DNA from: Chloroflexota bacterium
GTDB taxonomy: Bacteria > Chloroflexota > Limnocylindria > Limnocylindrales > CSP1-4
Length of the DNA: 7,767 nt
Direction: 5' to 3'
Assembly (NCBI GenBank): GCA_013694835.1
Contig: JACDBP010000064.1
Span: 1-7,767, forward strand
A program made the position numbers and the translations under genes. This document shows positions 1 to 6,371 of this stretch, one piece after another. Positions within the stretch are counted from its first letter, which is position 1. Each line of letters starts with the position of its first letter. Under the pieces are notes generated by a model, which saw nothing but the letters and a program-made list of their open reading frames with translations, was not told the DNA's origin and did not search any database.

Positions 1-348
1 TTCGCGGTCTGGGCGATCCGCCGGGGCGATCGCCGGGCGATGAACCGGGCGCTTACCGTCACCCTGATCCTCGGGATCGTGTTCCTGTGCCTGCAGCTGT
101 ACGACTATTCGACGCTCCACTTCGGCATCAACAGCGGGGTCTATGGCTCGCTGTTCTATTCGCTGACCGGATTCCACGGCGCCCACGTCTTCGGCGGCGT
201 GGTCGGAATCTCGATCATCCTGATGCGCGGCCTGGCCGGCCAGTTCTCCGCACGTCACCACGTGGCGGTCGAGGCGGTGAGCATCTACTGGCACTTCGTG
301 GACGTGGTCTGGATCGCTTTGTTCACGGTCATCTACGTGCTGCGCTAG
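1..348 (+). CDS. ctaE: Cytochrome c oxidase subunit III, C-terminal part (5' end outside window)
   Basis: This is the last 115 residues of subunit III of an aa3/caa3-type heme-copper oxidase, an integral membrane subunit of the terminal oxidase that reduces O2 to water. The frame is open from base 1, so the first in-frame ATG (base 40) is an internal Met, not the start. Diagnostic family motifs are visible: GFHGAHVFGG (residues 57-66 of the fragment) and a final helix containing HVAVEAVSIYWHFVDVVWI (87-105). Three hydrophobic helices can be seen, at about 17-33, 60-76 and 94-113, ending IYVLR, which is a normal family C-terminus. The TAG stop is embedded in the ribosome binding site of the next gene, so the two are almost certainly co-transcribed. 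Subunits I and II are expected upstream, outside the window. Family assignment is firm; the oxidase subtype is inferred. Confidence 0.94.
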   Translation, partial: FAVWAIRRGDRRAMNRALTVTLILGIVFLCLQLYDYSTLHFGINSGVYGSLFYSLTGFHGAHVFGGVVGISIILMRGLAGQFSARHHVAVEAVSIYWHFVDVVWIALFTVIYVLR

Positions 349-352
349 GAGG
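347..352 (+). promoter_or_regulatory. Shine-Dalgarno overlapping the ctaE stop codon
   Basis: A perfect AGGAGG lies 5 nt before the ATG at 358 and shares its first two bases with the TAG stop of the oxidase subunit III gene. It fixes the start of the small membrane protein and implies translational coupling. Most other genes in the window lack so clear a site. Confidence 0.85.
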
Positions 353-357
353 ATCGA

Positions 358-543
358 ATGCCGATCTGGCGCCGGGCCATCATCATCGGCGTGCTGTTCG
401 CGACCGTGGGCGTCATCTACGGCGTGGTCCAGTACGGATATCCGAACCTGTGGGACTTCGCCGGCGTGACGTTGCTGGTAGTGCTCGGAGCGGCGATGAC
501 ATTCACCTTCGCCATCCTGCTGCGCGGCTCGCGCGACCTGTAG
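358..543 (+). CDS. Small two-helix membrane protein, probable oxidase accessory subunit (subunit IV-like)
   Basis: A 61-residue protein with two predicted membrane helices (about residues 6-24 and 35-56), separated by a short loop containing VQYGYPNLWD, and a basic end at RGSRDL. The start is secure because of the consensus ribosome binding site. It directly follows oxidase subunit III with a 9-nt gap. Small two- or three-helix proteins in this position are commonly subunit IV-type or assembly components of bacterial heme-copper oxidases. I cannot see a motif that names the family, so the role rests on position, size and topology. It contains no cysteine or histidine, so it is unlikely to bind a metal itself. 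Confidence 0.72.
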   Translation: MPIWRRAIIIGVLFATVGVIYGVVQYGYPNLWDFAGVTLLVVLGAAMTFTFAILLRGSRDL

Positions 544-559
544 CGGCGACCCTCAGCGA

Positions 560-1852
560 ATGCCCGAGACCCCGGCCGAGCCTGCCAAGGACCTCTGGAC
601 CACCTTCCTCGACTTCCTGAGCCAGATCATCACCCCGGCCTGGTGCGACCTCATCGCCCTCATGCCGTTCGCGGTGATGATGCTGGTGCTGCTCTTCCTG
701 CTGATGACGGCGCTCCGCTGGCGCGCGGCGGCGGCCCCCAACCGGACGCGGGTGCCGGCGCGCCTGACACACGGCCCGCTGCCGCCGGGCGTCCATCTCC
801 CGGGCCCCTCGCGCTGGCCCTTCGTCGTGCCCATCGGTGCCGCGCTCATCCTGCTGGCTCTGGCCCTTCGGCCGCGCGGGCCGGGAACGGAGGACGCGCT
901 GCCCTTCGACCTGCCGCTGTTCGGGCTGGGCGGGCTGGTGAGCCTCATCGCCATCGCCGGCTGGCTGTGGGACGCGATGCGCGAGTGGCGCCGGACCGAG
1001 GGCGGTGCGTTCGACCCGCAGGCAGCCCACGGCATGGGCCTCGTAGCGGCCGGTGTCGGCGCCGGTGCACTCGAGCCCGGTCACCGGGTAGACCCCCGAG
1101 CGTCGCGCGCGGCAGCTGTGGCAGGCACCAACACCATGGCCCATCCCGCGATCGTGGCGCTCAACTCGGTGCCGGACCGGTTGCCGGGCGAGCTGCCCCC
1201 GGGCATCCACCTGCCGGGGCCTAGCCCGTGGCCGTTCTTCGCTCCGCTCGCCTTCATGTTCATCCTCTTCGGGCTGGTCCTCGGCCCGGCGCTCATCCTC
1301 GGCGGCGTGGTGATGGGCGTCATCGCCGCGGCCGGCTGGCTGCGCGATGCCGGTTCCGAATACCGGCAGACCGATGCTGGCGCGGTCGTCGAGCCACGGA
1401 CGCGCGATCCCCGGATCGCCTTCCCGCTGTCGCTGGTCAAGGTCTACGTCGTCATCGCCGCCCTCAGCGTCGCGGCGATCGTCGGCCCAGGTGTCATCAC
1501 CGCGGTCATCTCCCGACCCATCGCCGCCTCCCCGGGACCGAGCGCCGCCCCCGGCGGCGGTGCCCCCACAGGCCCGCTCGCGATCAGCGCCCAGAACGTG
1601 GCCTTCTCCACCGATCGCCTGTCCGTGCCCGCAGGCAAGCCATTCGAGCTCTCGTTCGACAATCAGGAGGCGGTCCCGCACAACGTCGCCATCTACGACG
1701 GAAGCGATGCCAGCGCTCCGAACGTCTTTCTCGGGGAGGTCTTCCCGGGTCCGAAGCAGGTCATCTACATGGTCCCGGCTCTCGAAGGTGGCGACTACTA
1801 CTTCAACTGCTCCGTCCATCCCAACATGAAGGGGACCCTCAACGCACAATGA
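560..1852 (+). CDS. Membrane protein with duplicated module and C-terminal cupredoxin (type-1 copper) domain
   Basis: A 430-residue protein with about six hydrophobic segments (roughly 32-52, 87-104, 117-137, 226-242, 243-261, 294-318) and a C-terminal cupredoxin domain (about 340-430). A Pro/Gly/Ala linker (320-339) tethers that domain, most likely on the outer face. The copper ligands are visible: His374 in VPHNVAIYDG, and Cys417, His420 and Met423 in NCSVHPNM, the C-x2-H-x2-M spacing known from amicyanin-type blue copper proteins. The membrane part holds two copies of one module (74-152 and 212-279), each starting LPPG-HLPGPS-WPF and ending in GWL-DA--E-R-T. Residues 153-210 between them are polar and Ala/Gly-rich with no recognised fold. 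It starts 16 nt after the previous stop with little ribosome binding site. Its place in an oxidase operon suggests electron transfer to, or copper loading of, the oxidase; this is inference. The cupredoxin call is strong; the membrane part is not a family I can name. Confidence 0.85.
   Translation: MPETPAEPAKDLWTTFLDFLSQIITPAWCDLIALMPFAVMMLVLLFLLMTALRWRAAAAPNRTRVPARLTHGPLPPGVHLPGPSRWPFVVPIGAALILLALALRPRGPGTEDALPFDLPLFGLGGLVSLIAIAGWLWDAMREWRRTEGGAFDPQAAHGMGLVAAGVGAGALEPGHRVDPRASRAAAVAGTNTMAHPAIVALNSVPDRLPGELPPGIHLPGPSPWPFFAPLAFMFILFGLVLGPALILGGVVMGVIAAAGWLRDAGSEYRQTDAGAVVEPRTRDPRIAFPLSLVKVYVVIAALSVAAIVGPGVITAVISRPIAASPGPSAAPGGGAPTGPLAISAQNVAFSTDRLSVPAGKPFELSFDNQEAVPHNVAIYDGSDASAPNVFLGEVFPGPKQVIYMVPALEGGDYYFNCSVHPNMKGTLNAQ
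779..1015 (+). repeat. Protein-level repeat module, copy 1
   Basis: Encodes residues 74-152 of the cupredoxin membrane protein. It opens LPPGVHLPGPSRWPF, runs through two hydrophobic segments with an inserted polar loop (about 104-116), and ends in GWLWDAMREWRRTEGGAF. The first 15 residues match copy 2 at 13 positions, yet many third codon bases differ, so the duplication is old rather than a recent DNA repeat. Confidence 0.8.
1193..1396 (+). repeat. Protein-level repeat module, copy 2
   Basis: Encodes residues 212-279 of the cupredoxin membrane protein. It opens LPPGIHLPGPSPWPF and ends in GWLRDAGSEYRQTDAGA. Compared with copy 1 it lacks the polar loop between the two hydrophobic segments, making it about 11 residues shorter. 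Confidence 0.8.
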
Positions 1853-1886
1853 CGTCGTCCGACGCCTGACGCCTGCCCGGGTCGTC

Positions 1887-2401
1887 GTGGTGGCGGCGCT
1901 CGTGGTGCTGGTCGCCGGCGCGCTGGCATTCGCCCTGGGCTCACTGCCGGGGACGACTCCGGCGACGACCGTCGTCGGCGCACACCCGCTGGTGGGCCGC
2001 CCCGCCCCGGACTTCACCCTGGACACCCTGGATGGCCGGCGGCTCAGCCTTGCCGAGTTCCGTGGCCGCCCGGTCATCGTCAACTTCTGGGCCAGCTACT
2101 GCGAGCCGTGCAAGGTCGAGTTCCCGTTGTTCAAGGCTGCGCGTGACCGGCACGCAGGTGCCGGCCTGGAGATCCTTGGTGTCATCAAGGACGACGACGA
2201 CCTGGGCGCCGCACGGGCCTTCGCGGAGAGCCAGCGCGCGACGTGGCCGCTGCTGCCCGACCTCGGCGGCCGGACCGTGGACGCCTACCGCGTGGCCGCC
2301 GTGCCGCTCACCTTCTATCTCGACCGGAACGGCATCGTGCGAGCGGTGAGCTTCGGCCCACCGCCATCCGGCGTGCTGGACGAGCACCTCGCGAAGATCC
2401 T

Positions 2402-2405
<4 letters not shown>
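1887..2405 (+). CDS. Membrane-anchored TlpA/ResA-like thiol-disulfide oxidoreductase
   Basis: A 172-residue thioredoxin-fold protein facing the outside of the membrane. Residues 1-20 form a hydrophobic signal anchor. The AhpC/TSA-Redoxin type fold follows, with GRPAPDFTLDTLDG (37-50), the active site WASYCEPCK (Cys72 and Cys75) and the cis-proline loop VAAVPLTFYLDRNG (Pro140). TlpA, ResA and CcmG proteins reduce disulfides in apocytochrome c or in the CuA site of oxidase subunit II; the neighbouring oxidase and cupredoxin genes favour a role of that kind. The start is uncertain: GTG at 1887 is the only ATG/GTG/TTG in frame after a stop at 1827, and it has no ribosome binding site. The open frame before it reads RRLTPARVV, a plausible basic N-terminus before the anchor, so a CTG start at 1866 is possible. 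Its TGA overlaps the next gene's GTG. Confidence 0.9.
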
Positions 2406-3459
<1,054 letters not shown>

Positions 3460-3463
<4 letters not shown>

Positions 3464-4329
3464 GCGGCCAGGTGGACCGGACGGGTCAGGCGCCGGTGTC
3501 GGCCCAGGCGGACCGCGCGGCTCGACGGCCACGCTCTCCGGACGGTGGACTGCTGCCGGCCGGCCACTGGGTGGGGCCTGGCGTCTGGCGCGCGCTCGTG
3601 GCACAGACCCGGATCGAGCTGCTGCTGGCTTCCCGCCGCTACGAGAGCCTGCTGGTGACGCTGGGCGTGCCCCTCTTCCTGCTCATCGCCCTGGTCATCG
3701 TGCCGATCGTGCCCGGCCGTGATGGCGCGCGCTCGATCGACCGCCTCGTGCCAGGCATCCTTGCCGCGGCCCTGATGTCGACCGGGCTGGTGTCGCTGGG
3801 GATCGCCACGGCGTTCGAGCGCAGCTTCGGGGTGCTGAAGCGGCTTCTCGGCTCGCCGCTGCCTCGCTGGGCGTTGGTCACCGCCAAGACCGTCGCGGTG
3901 CTGCTGACGGTGATGCTGCAGGTTCTGCTCATCTCGGTGGTCGGCGGCCTGCTCGGCTGGGCGCCGCCGGGCGGCGTGCTCGGTGCCGTCGCCGCAGTTT
4001 CGCCCTGGCTCGTGCTCGGGACCATCGCGTTCGCGGGGATGGGCCTGGTGCTCGCCGGCAGCCTCCGTTTCGAAGCCGTGCTCGCCGCCGCCAACGGCCT
4101 GTTCGTCGTCTTCGTGCTGCTCGGCGGCGTGGTCGTGCCGCTCGACCAGCTCCCATCGCTGCTGGCGACACCGGTCTCGCTGCTGCCGCCGGCCCTCCTG
4201 ACCGAGCTCCTCCGCGGCGCCCTGGAGCCCGGTCGCCGGATCGACCCGATCCAGGCCGCGGTGCTGGCCGCCTGGGCCATCGGCCTGGCCGCTGCGGCCG
4301 TCCTCAGCTTCCGTTCGCCGGAGACCTGA
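3460..4329 (+). CDS. ABC-2 type transporter permease
   Basis: A 289-residue integral membrane partner of the preceding ATPase. Residues 1-45 are a polar, Arg/Pro-rich cytoplasmic leader. Then come about six hydrophobic segments (approximately 64-84, 97-118, 138-165, 174-200, 205-227, 264-284). The stretch RLVPGILAAALMSTGLVSLG followed by FERSFGVLKRLLGSPLPRWAL (119-139) is characteristic of the ABC-2 membrane family: a helix, then the cytoplasmic coupling segment with R-L-G-SPLP. GTG at 3460 overlaps the ATPase stop as GTGA, so translation is coupled and the two subunits are made together. CcmB and NosY also belong to the broad ABC-2 group, so heme- or copper-related export is conceivable. Multidrug or lipid export is equally possible from sequence alone. 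It is the last gene of the plus-strand run. Confidence 0.92.
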
Positions 4330-4346
4330 CCACCCCGGACTACCAG

Positions 4347-4375
4347 GAGAGGGACCCCTTGGTGGGATCCCTCTC
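4347..4375. terminator. Hairpin between convergent genes, candidate bidirectional terminator
   Basis: GAGAGGGA (4347-4354) pairs with TCCCTCTC (4368-4375). After one C-A mismatch the stem continues with CCC (4356-4358) against GGG (4364-4366), around a 5-nt loop TTGGT. It sits 17 bases after the permease stop and 31 bases beyond the end of the opposing gene. Only a short pyrimidine-rich stretch (CTTCTT) follows on the plus strand, with no clear U-tract, so efficiency is uncertain. Confidence 0.65.
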
Positions 4376-4406
4376 GCTGCTTCTTCGGGAACTGGTCCTC
4401 TGGCGA

Positions 4407-4946
4407 TCAGGGCCGGCTGCTGGCCCCCGCGGACGCGGATGACGAAGGTGATGCGGTCCCGCTGGGGGAGGCGCTCGGACTGGCCGAGGCGCTCGGGCTG
4501 GCCGACTGGCTCGGGCTCGCCGACGGGCTCGCCGACGCGCTGGCCGATGGGCTGGCGCTCGGCAAGGCGACCGCCTGCAGCTCGACCGACCGGCTCCGGA
4601 TGACGGTCTGGCTGCCGTAGCGGATCGTGATGTCGACCTTGACGGTCCCCTTCGGTTCGTTCGTGGGGGCCTTGACAGACCTGCGCGCATCGAAGTCGTC
4701 ACCGTTGCGGACGAGCGTGACCATCCTGTCGCCGGTCCTGAAGTGGACGACAGCGCTCGCCGAGAATGCCGTGCCGTCGACGGCGTCGCGGACGCGGGCT
4801 CGGATGTCGATGGTCCGGCCGGACTGCTGCAGGGCCGCGGTGACCTCGAAGGAAGGCGCACGGTCGCCTCCGCTGGCGAGAACCGTGGCAACCCCGAGCG
4901 TCAGCAGTGCGAGCAGGCCGATGAGTGTGCGGGCGATCCCCCTCAT
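4407..4946 (-). CDS. Secreted or surface protein with Ser/Ala/Pro-rich repeat tail, function unknown
   Basis: A 179-residue hypothetical protein. Residues 1-24 form a classical signal peptide (basic MRGIAR, hydrophobic LIGLLALLTLGVATVL, probable cleavage after VLA). There is no lipobox cysteine, so it is not a lipoprotein. Residues 33-127 alternate polar and hydrophobic residues like a small all-beta domain (SFEVTAALQQSGRTIDIRAR at the start, VKVDITIRYGSQTVIRSRSV towards the end). Residues 129-179 are a low-complexity tail of Ser, Ala and Pro encoded by 18-bp tandem repeats; such tails often act as flexible wall-spanning or glycosylated spacers. I chose ATG at 4946 because GGAGGT sits 8 nt upstream; a longer frame from 4985 would add an Arg/Cys-rich leader before the signal peptide. 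It is convergent with the permease and divergent from the ArsR-fusion gene. I do not recognise the family. Confidence 0.75.
   Translation of the reverse strand: MRGIARTLIGLLALLTLGVATVLASGGDRAPSFEVTAALQQSGRTIDIRARVRDAVDGTAFSASAVVHFRTGDRMVTLVRNGDDFDARRSVKAPTNEPKGTVKVDITIRYGSQTVIRSRSVELQAVALPSASPSASASASPSASPSQSASPSASASPSASPSGTASPSSSASAGASSRP
4470..4523 (-). repeat. 18-bp tandem repeat, three copies, encoding SASPSA-type hexapeptides
   Basis: Copies lie at 4470-4487, 4488-4505 and 4506-4523. The first two differ by a single base; the third is more diverged. On the minus strand they encode SASPSA, SASPSA and SASPSQ. Degenerate shorter units continue to about 4560. Such arrays expand and contract by slippage, so copy number may vary among strains. 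Confidence 0.8.
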
Positions 4947-4954
4947 GAGACGTG

Positions 4955-4960
4955 ACCTCC
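4955..4960 (-). promoter_or_regulatory. Shine-Dalgarno that sets the start of the secreted protein
   Basis: The minus strand reads GGAGGT 8 nt before the ATG at 4946-4944. This is the strongest evidence for the shorter start over the one at 4985, and it shows that this genome uses leadered as well as apparently leaderless starts. Confidence 0.8.
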
Positions 4961-5036
4961 GTAGGCCGGCGACACACCGGCACACTCAGATCGAGGCGGC
5001 CGACACCAGGAAGGTTTCAGGGCTCGCGGGTGGCCG

Positions 5037-5060
5037 GACACGTGAGACTATTGACACGTG
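5037..5060 (+). repeat. Twin GACACGTG sites, candidate operator
   Basis: GACACGTG occurs at 5037-5044 and again at 5053-5060, 16 bp apart start to start. Each contains the palindrome CACGTG, and the second extends to ACACGTGT (5054-5061). The second copy overlaps the TTGACA -35 element of the ArsR-fusion gene, where a bound repressor would block polymerase. ArsR-type repressors commonly bind imperfect palindromes over their own promoters, so autoregulation is a reasonable guess, but binding is not shown by sequence alone. Confidence 0.45.
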
Positions 5061-5080
5061 TTGGTATCGGCACCTATCAT
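5051..5080 (+). promoter_or_regulatory. Sigma-70 type promoter of the ArsR-SRPBCC gene, leaderless
   Basis: A perfect -35 TTGACA (5051-5056), an 18-bp spacer and -10 TATCAT (5075-5080, one mismatch to TATAAT). The GTG start codon begins 7 nt after the -10 ends, exactly where transcription should start, so the mRNA would have no 5' leader. No ribosome binding site is present, which agrees. Confidence 0.75.
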
Positions 5081-5086
5081 CGCCGC

Positions 5087-5872
5087 GTGGATGACGTCTT
5101 CAAGGCTCTCAGCGACCCGAACCGGCGGCGGTTGCTCGATGCGCTCCGGGAAGTCGACGGCCAGACCCTGACGGAGCTGCAGCGCCAGCTCCCCTCGCTA
5201 ACGCGCTTCGGTGTCATGCGCGACCTGCGGATCCTCGAGAGCGCAGGCCTGCTGACGACGCGGCGGTCGGGACGGCACAAGTTCCACTACCTCAACGCCG
5301 TGCCGATCCGGCTCATCCACGACCGCTGGATCCGGCACTACCAGGCGCCGCTCGTCGGTGCCATCGCAGCCATGAAAAAGCAGCTGGAGGACGAAGACAT
5401 GGACCGGCCGATGCACGTGAGCGAGGTCTACATCCGCACGACGCCGGAGCGTCTGTGGCAGGCCATCACGGACCCGGAACAGACCCGCCGCTACTGGTAC
5501 GGCGCGCTCAGCCACTCGGCGTGGACGCCGGGCGCCCGCTGGACCAGCGAGTCGGAGGATGGCGAGGTCTTCCTCGACGGAGAGATCCTGGAGAGTGACC
5601 CGCCACGACGGCTGGTCCACTCCTTCCACGTGGTCCACGTGGCAGACGCCGCCGCCGAACCACCGTCACGACTCACATGGCAGATCGAGCCGATGGGCGC
5701 CACGTGCAAGCTGACCGTGACGCACGAGGAGATGGGCTCGGCCACCCAGGAGTACACCAGCGGCGGGTGGAGCTACATCCTCTCCGGCCTGAAGACCCTC
5801 CTGGAGACGGGCGAGCCCTTGCGCATCGGCGAGCCTGAAGCGTCCGCTACCGGAGCCGTCAGACAGGGCTAG
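5087..5872 (+). CDS. ArsR-type winged-helix regulator fused to SRPBCC/AHSA1 domain
   Basis: A 261-residue two-domain protein. Residues 1-100 are an ArsR-family winged helix: VFKALSDPNRRRLLDAL at the N-terminus, a recognition-helix region LPSLTRFGVMRDLRILESAG (36-55) and the wing TTRRSGRHKFHYLN (57-70). A short acidic linker (100-106) leads to an SRPBCC/AHSA1 domain (about 108-242), with VYIRTTPERLWQAITDPEQT at its start, an ILESDPPRRLVHSF strand and a C-terminal helix with GGWSYILSGLKTLLE. In most genomes these are two adjacent genes, an ArsR repressor and an AHSA1-like ligand-binding partner; here they are one frame, so ligand capture by the SRPBCC cavity could directly alter DNA binding. 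No metal-binding CxC motif of arsenic sensors is seen. GTG 5087 is chosen over longer in-frame starts because it begins ALSDPNRR-type homology and matches the promoter. The thioredoxin gene follows after 10 nt. Confidence 0.9.
   Translation: MDDVFKALSDPNRRRLLDALREVDGQTLTELQRQLPSLTRFGVMRDLRILESAGLLTTRRSGRHKFHYLNAVPIRLIHDRWIRHYQAPLVGAIAAMKKQLEDEDMDRPMHVSEVYIRTTPERLWQAITDPEQTRRYWYGALSHSAWTPGARWTSESEDGEVFLDGEILESDPPRRLVHSFHVVHVADAAAEPPSRLTWQIEPMGATCKLTVTHEEMGSATQEYTSGGWSYILSGLKTLLETGEPLRIGEPEASATGAVRQG
5386..5401 (+). promoter_or_regulatory. Internal ribosome binding site and ATG between ArsR and SRPBCC domains
   Basis: GGAGG (5386-5390) lies 8 nt before an in-frame ATG (5399-5401), which is codon 105, exactly at the domain boundary. 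Initiation here would give a free SRPBCC protein of 157 residues in addition to the fusion. The site could instead be a relic of an ancestral two-gene arrangement, or chance from a Leu-Glu-Asp run of codons. Confidence 0.45.
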
Positions 5873-5875
5873 GCT
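5870..5875 (+). promoter_or_regulatory. Possible -10 element before the thioredoxin gene
   Basis: TAGGCT fits the TANNNT pattern and ends 7 nt before the ATG at 5883, the geometry of leaderless starts. It overlaps the stop codon of the previous gene. No convincing -35 lies at the right distance, and the thioredoxin gene could simply be read through from the ArsR-SRPBCC promoter. Confidence 0.3.
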
Positions 5876-5882
5876 ACGCGGG

Positions 5883-6362
5883 ATGGATCGTCCACTCGGT
5901 ACCGAGGACGGCGGCACGGCGTCGGATCCAAAGGGTCCGATGTCGCTGCTCAGCTGCACCGGCTGCGCCGCGAAGAACCGCATCCGGCCGAGCGAGCGAG
6001 GGTCCCCCCACTGCGGCGCCTGCGGCAAGCCACTCCCCTGGCTGGTGAACGCGACGGACGCCACGTTCGATCTCGAGGCGAAGACGAAGCTGCCCGTGCT
6101 CGTCGACCTGTGGGCGCCGTGGTGCGGACCGTGCCGCTTCGTCGGCCCGATCCTGGAGCAGCTCGCCGCGGAGCATGCGGGGCGACTCAAGGTCGTCAAG
6201 GTCAACGTCGACGAGAACCCGTCACTCTCCGCCCGTTACCAGGCGCACAGCATCCCGACCCTGGTGGTGCTCAGGGACAGCCAGGTGGTCGACCGCGTGG
6301 TCGGCGCGATGCCGAAGCCGCAACTCTCGGCGAGGTTGGCGCCACACCTGAAGCGGGCCTGA
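5883..6362 (+). CDS. trxC: Thioredoxin 2-like protein with N-terminal zinc ribbon
   Basis: A cytoplasmic thiol-disulfide reductase that would be recycled by thioredoxin reductase. From the upstream ATG it has 159 residues. Two CxxC pairs form a zinc ribbon (SCTGC, Cys25/Cys28; HCGAC, Cys44/Cys47). The thioredoxin domain follows, with active site WAPWCGPC (Cys81/Cys84), KVNVDENP (106-113) and the cis-Pro loop HSIPTLVVL (Pro125). This layout matches thioredoxin 2 of E. coli, whose N-terminal CxxC pairs bind zinc and make it responsive to oxidation. Two starts are possible. ATG 5883 has a -10-like element 7 nt upstream; ATG 5940 (codon 20) leaves MSLLSCTGC, gives 140 residues and matches the family's usual length better. 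It is 10 nt downstream of the ArsR-SRPBCC gene on the same strand, so the two may be co-transcribed. It is convergent with the peptidase gene after a 9-nt gap. Confidence 0.92.
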   Translation: MDRPLGTEDGGTASDPKGPMSLLSCTGCAAKNRIRPSERGSPHCGACGKPLPWLVNATDATFDLEAKTKLPVLVDLWAPWCGPCRFVGPILEQLAAEHAGRLKVVKVNVDENPSLSARYQAHSIPTLVVLRDSQVVDRVVGAMPKPQLSARLAPHLKRA

Positions 6363-6371
6363 CCCAGAGCG

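Noticed and set aside
1136..1852. Separate gene starting at the internal ATG 1136 for the second module plus cupredoxin
   Set aside because: The frame is continuous with the first module, no ribosome binding site precedes this ATG, and nothing indicates a break; one long protein is simpler.
503..2083. A 526-codon open frame on the minus strand
   Set aside because: It lies opposite the cupredoxin and TlpA genes, is Arg/Asp/Gly-rich without any recognisable domain, and is the usual antisense shadow of a high-GC coding strand.
2243..2401. N-terminal extension of the ABC ATPase frame upstream of GTG 2402
   Set aside because: It overlaps tlpA in another frame and encodes an Arg/Ala-rich sequence without similarity to ABC proteins; the GTGA overlap gives a better start.
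4430..4570. CRISPR-like or intergenic repeat array
   Set aside because: The repeats are in frame, contiguous without spacers and encode a Ser/Ala/Pro tail.
5045..5050. TAGTCT on the minus strand as a -10 for the secreted-protein gene
   Set aside because: It fits TANNNT but has no -35 at the right distance and would leave a leader of about 90 nt; too weak to call.
4952..5086. N-terminal extension of the ArsR-SRPBCC frame
   Set aside because: It spans the promoter region, including TTGACA and TATCAT, and encodes Arg/Gly-rich residues outside the ArsR fold.
5627..5642. Two further CACGTGG copies inside the SRPBCC coding region
   Set aside because: They encode HVVHV within the domain and are explained by the repeated residues; there is no promoter nearby.
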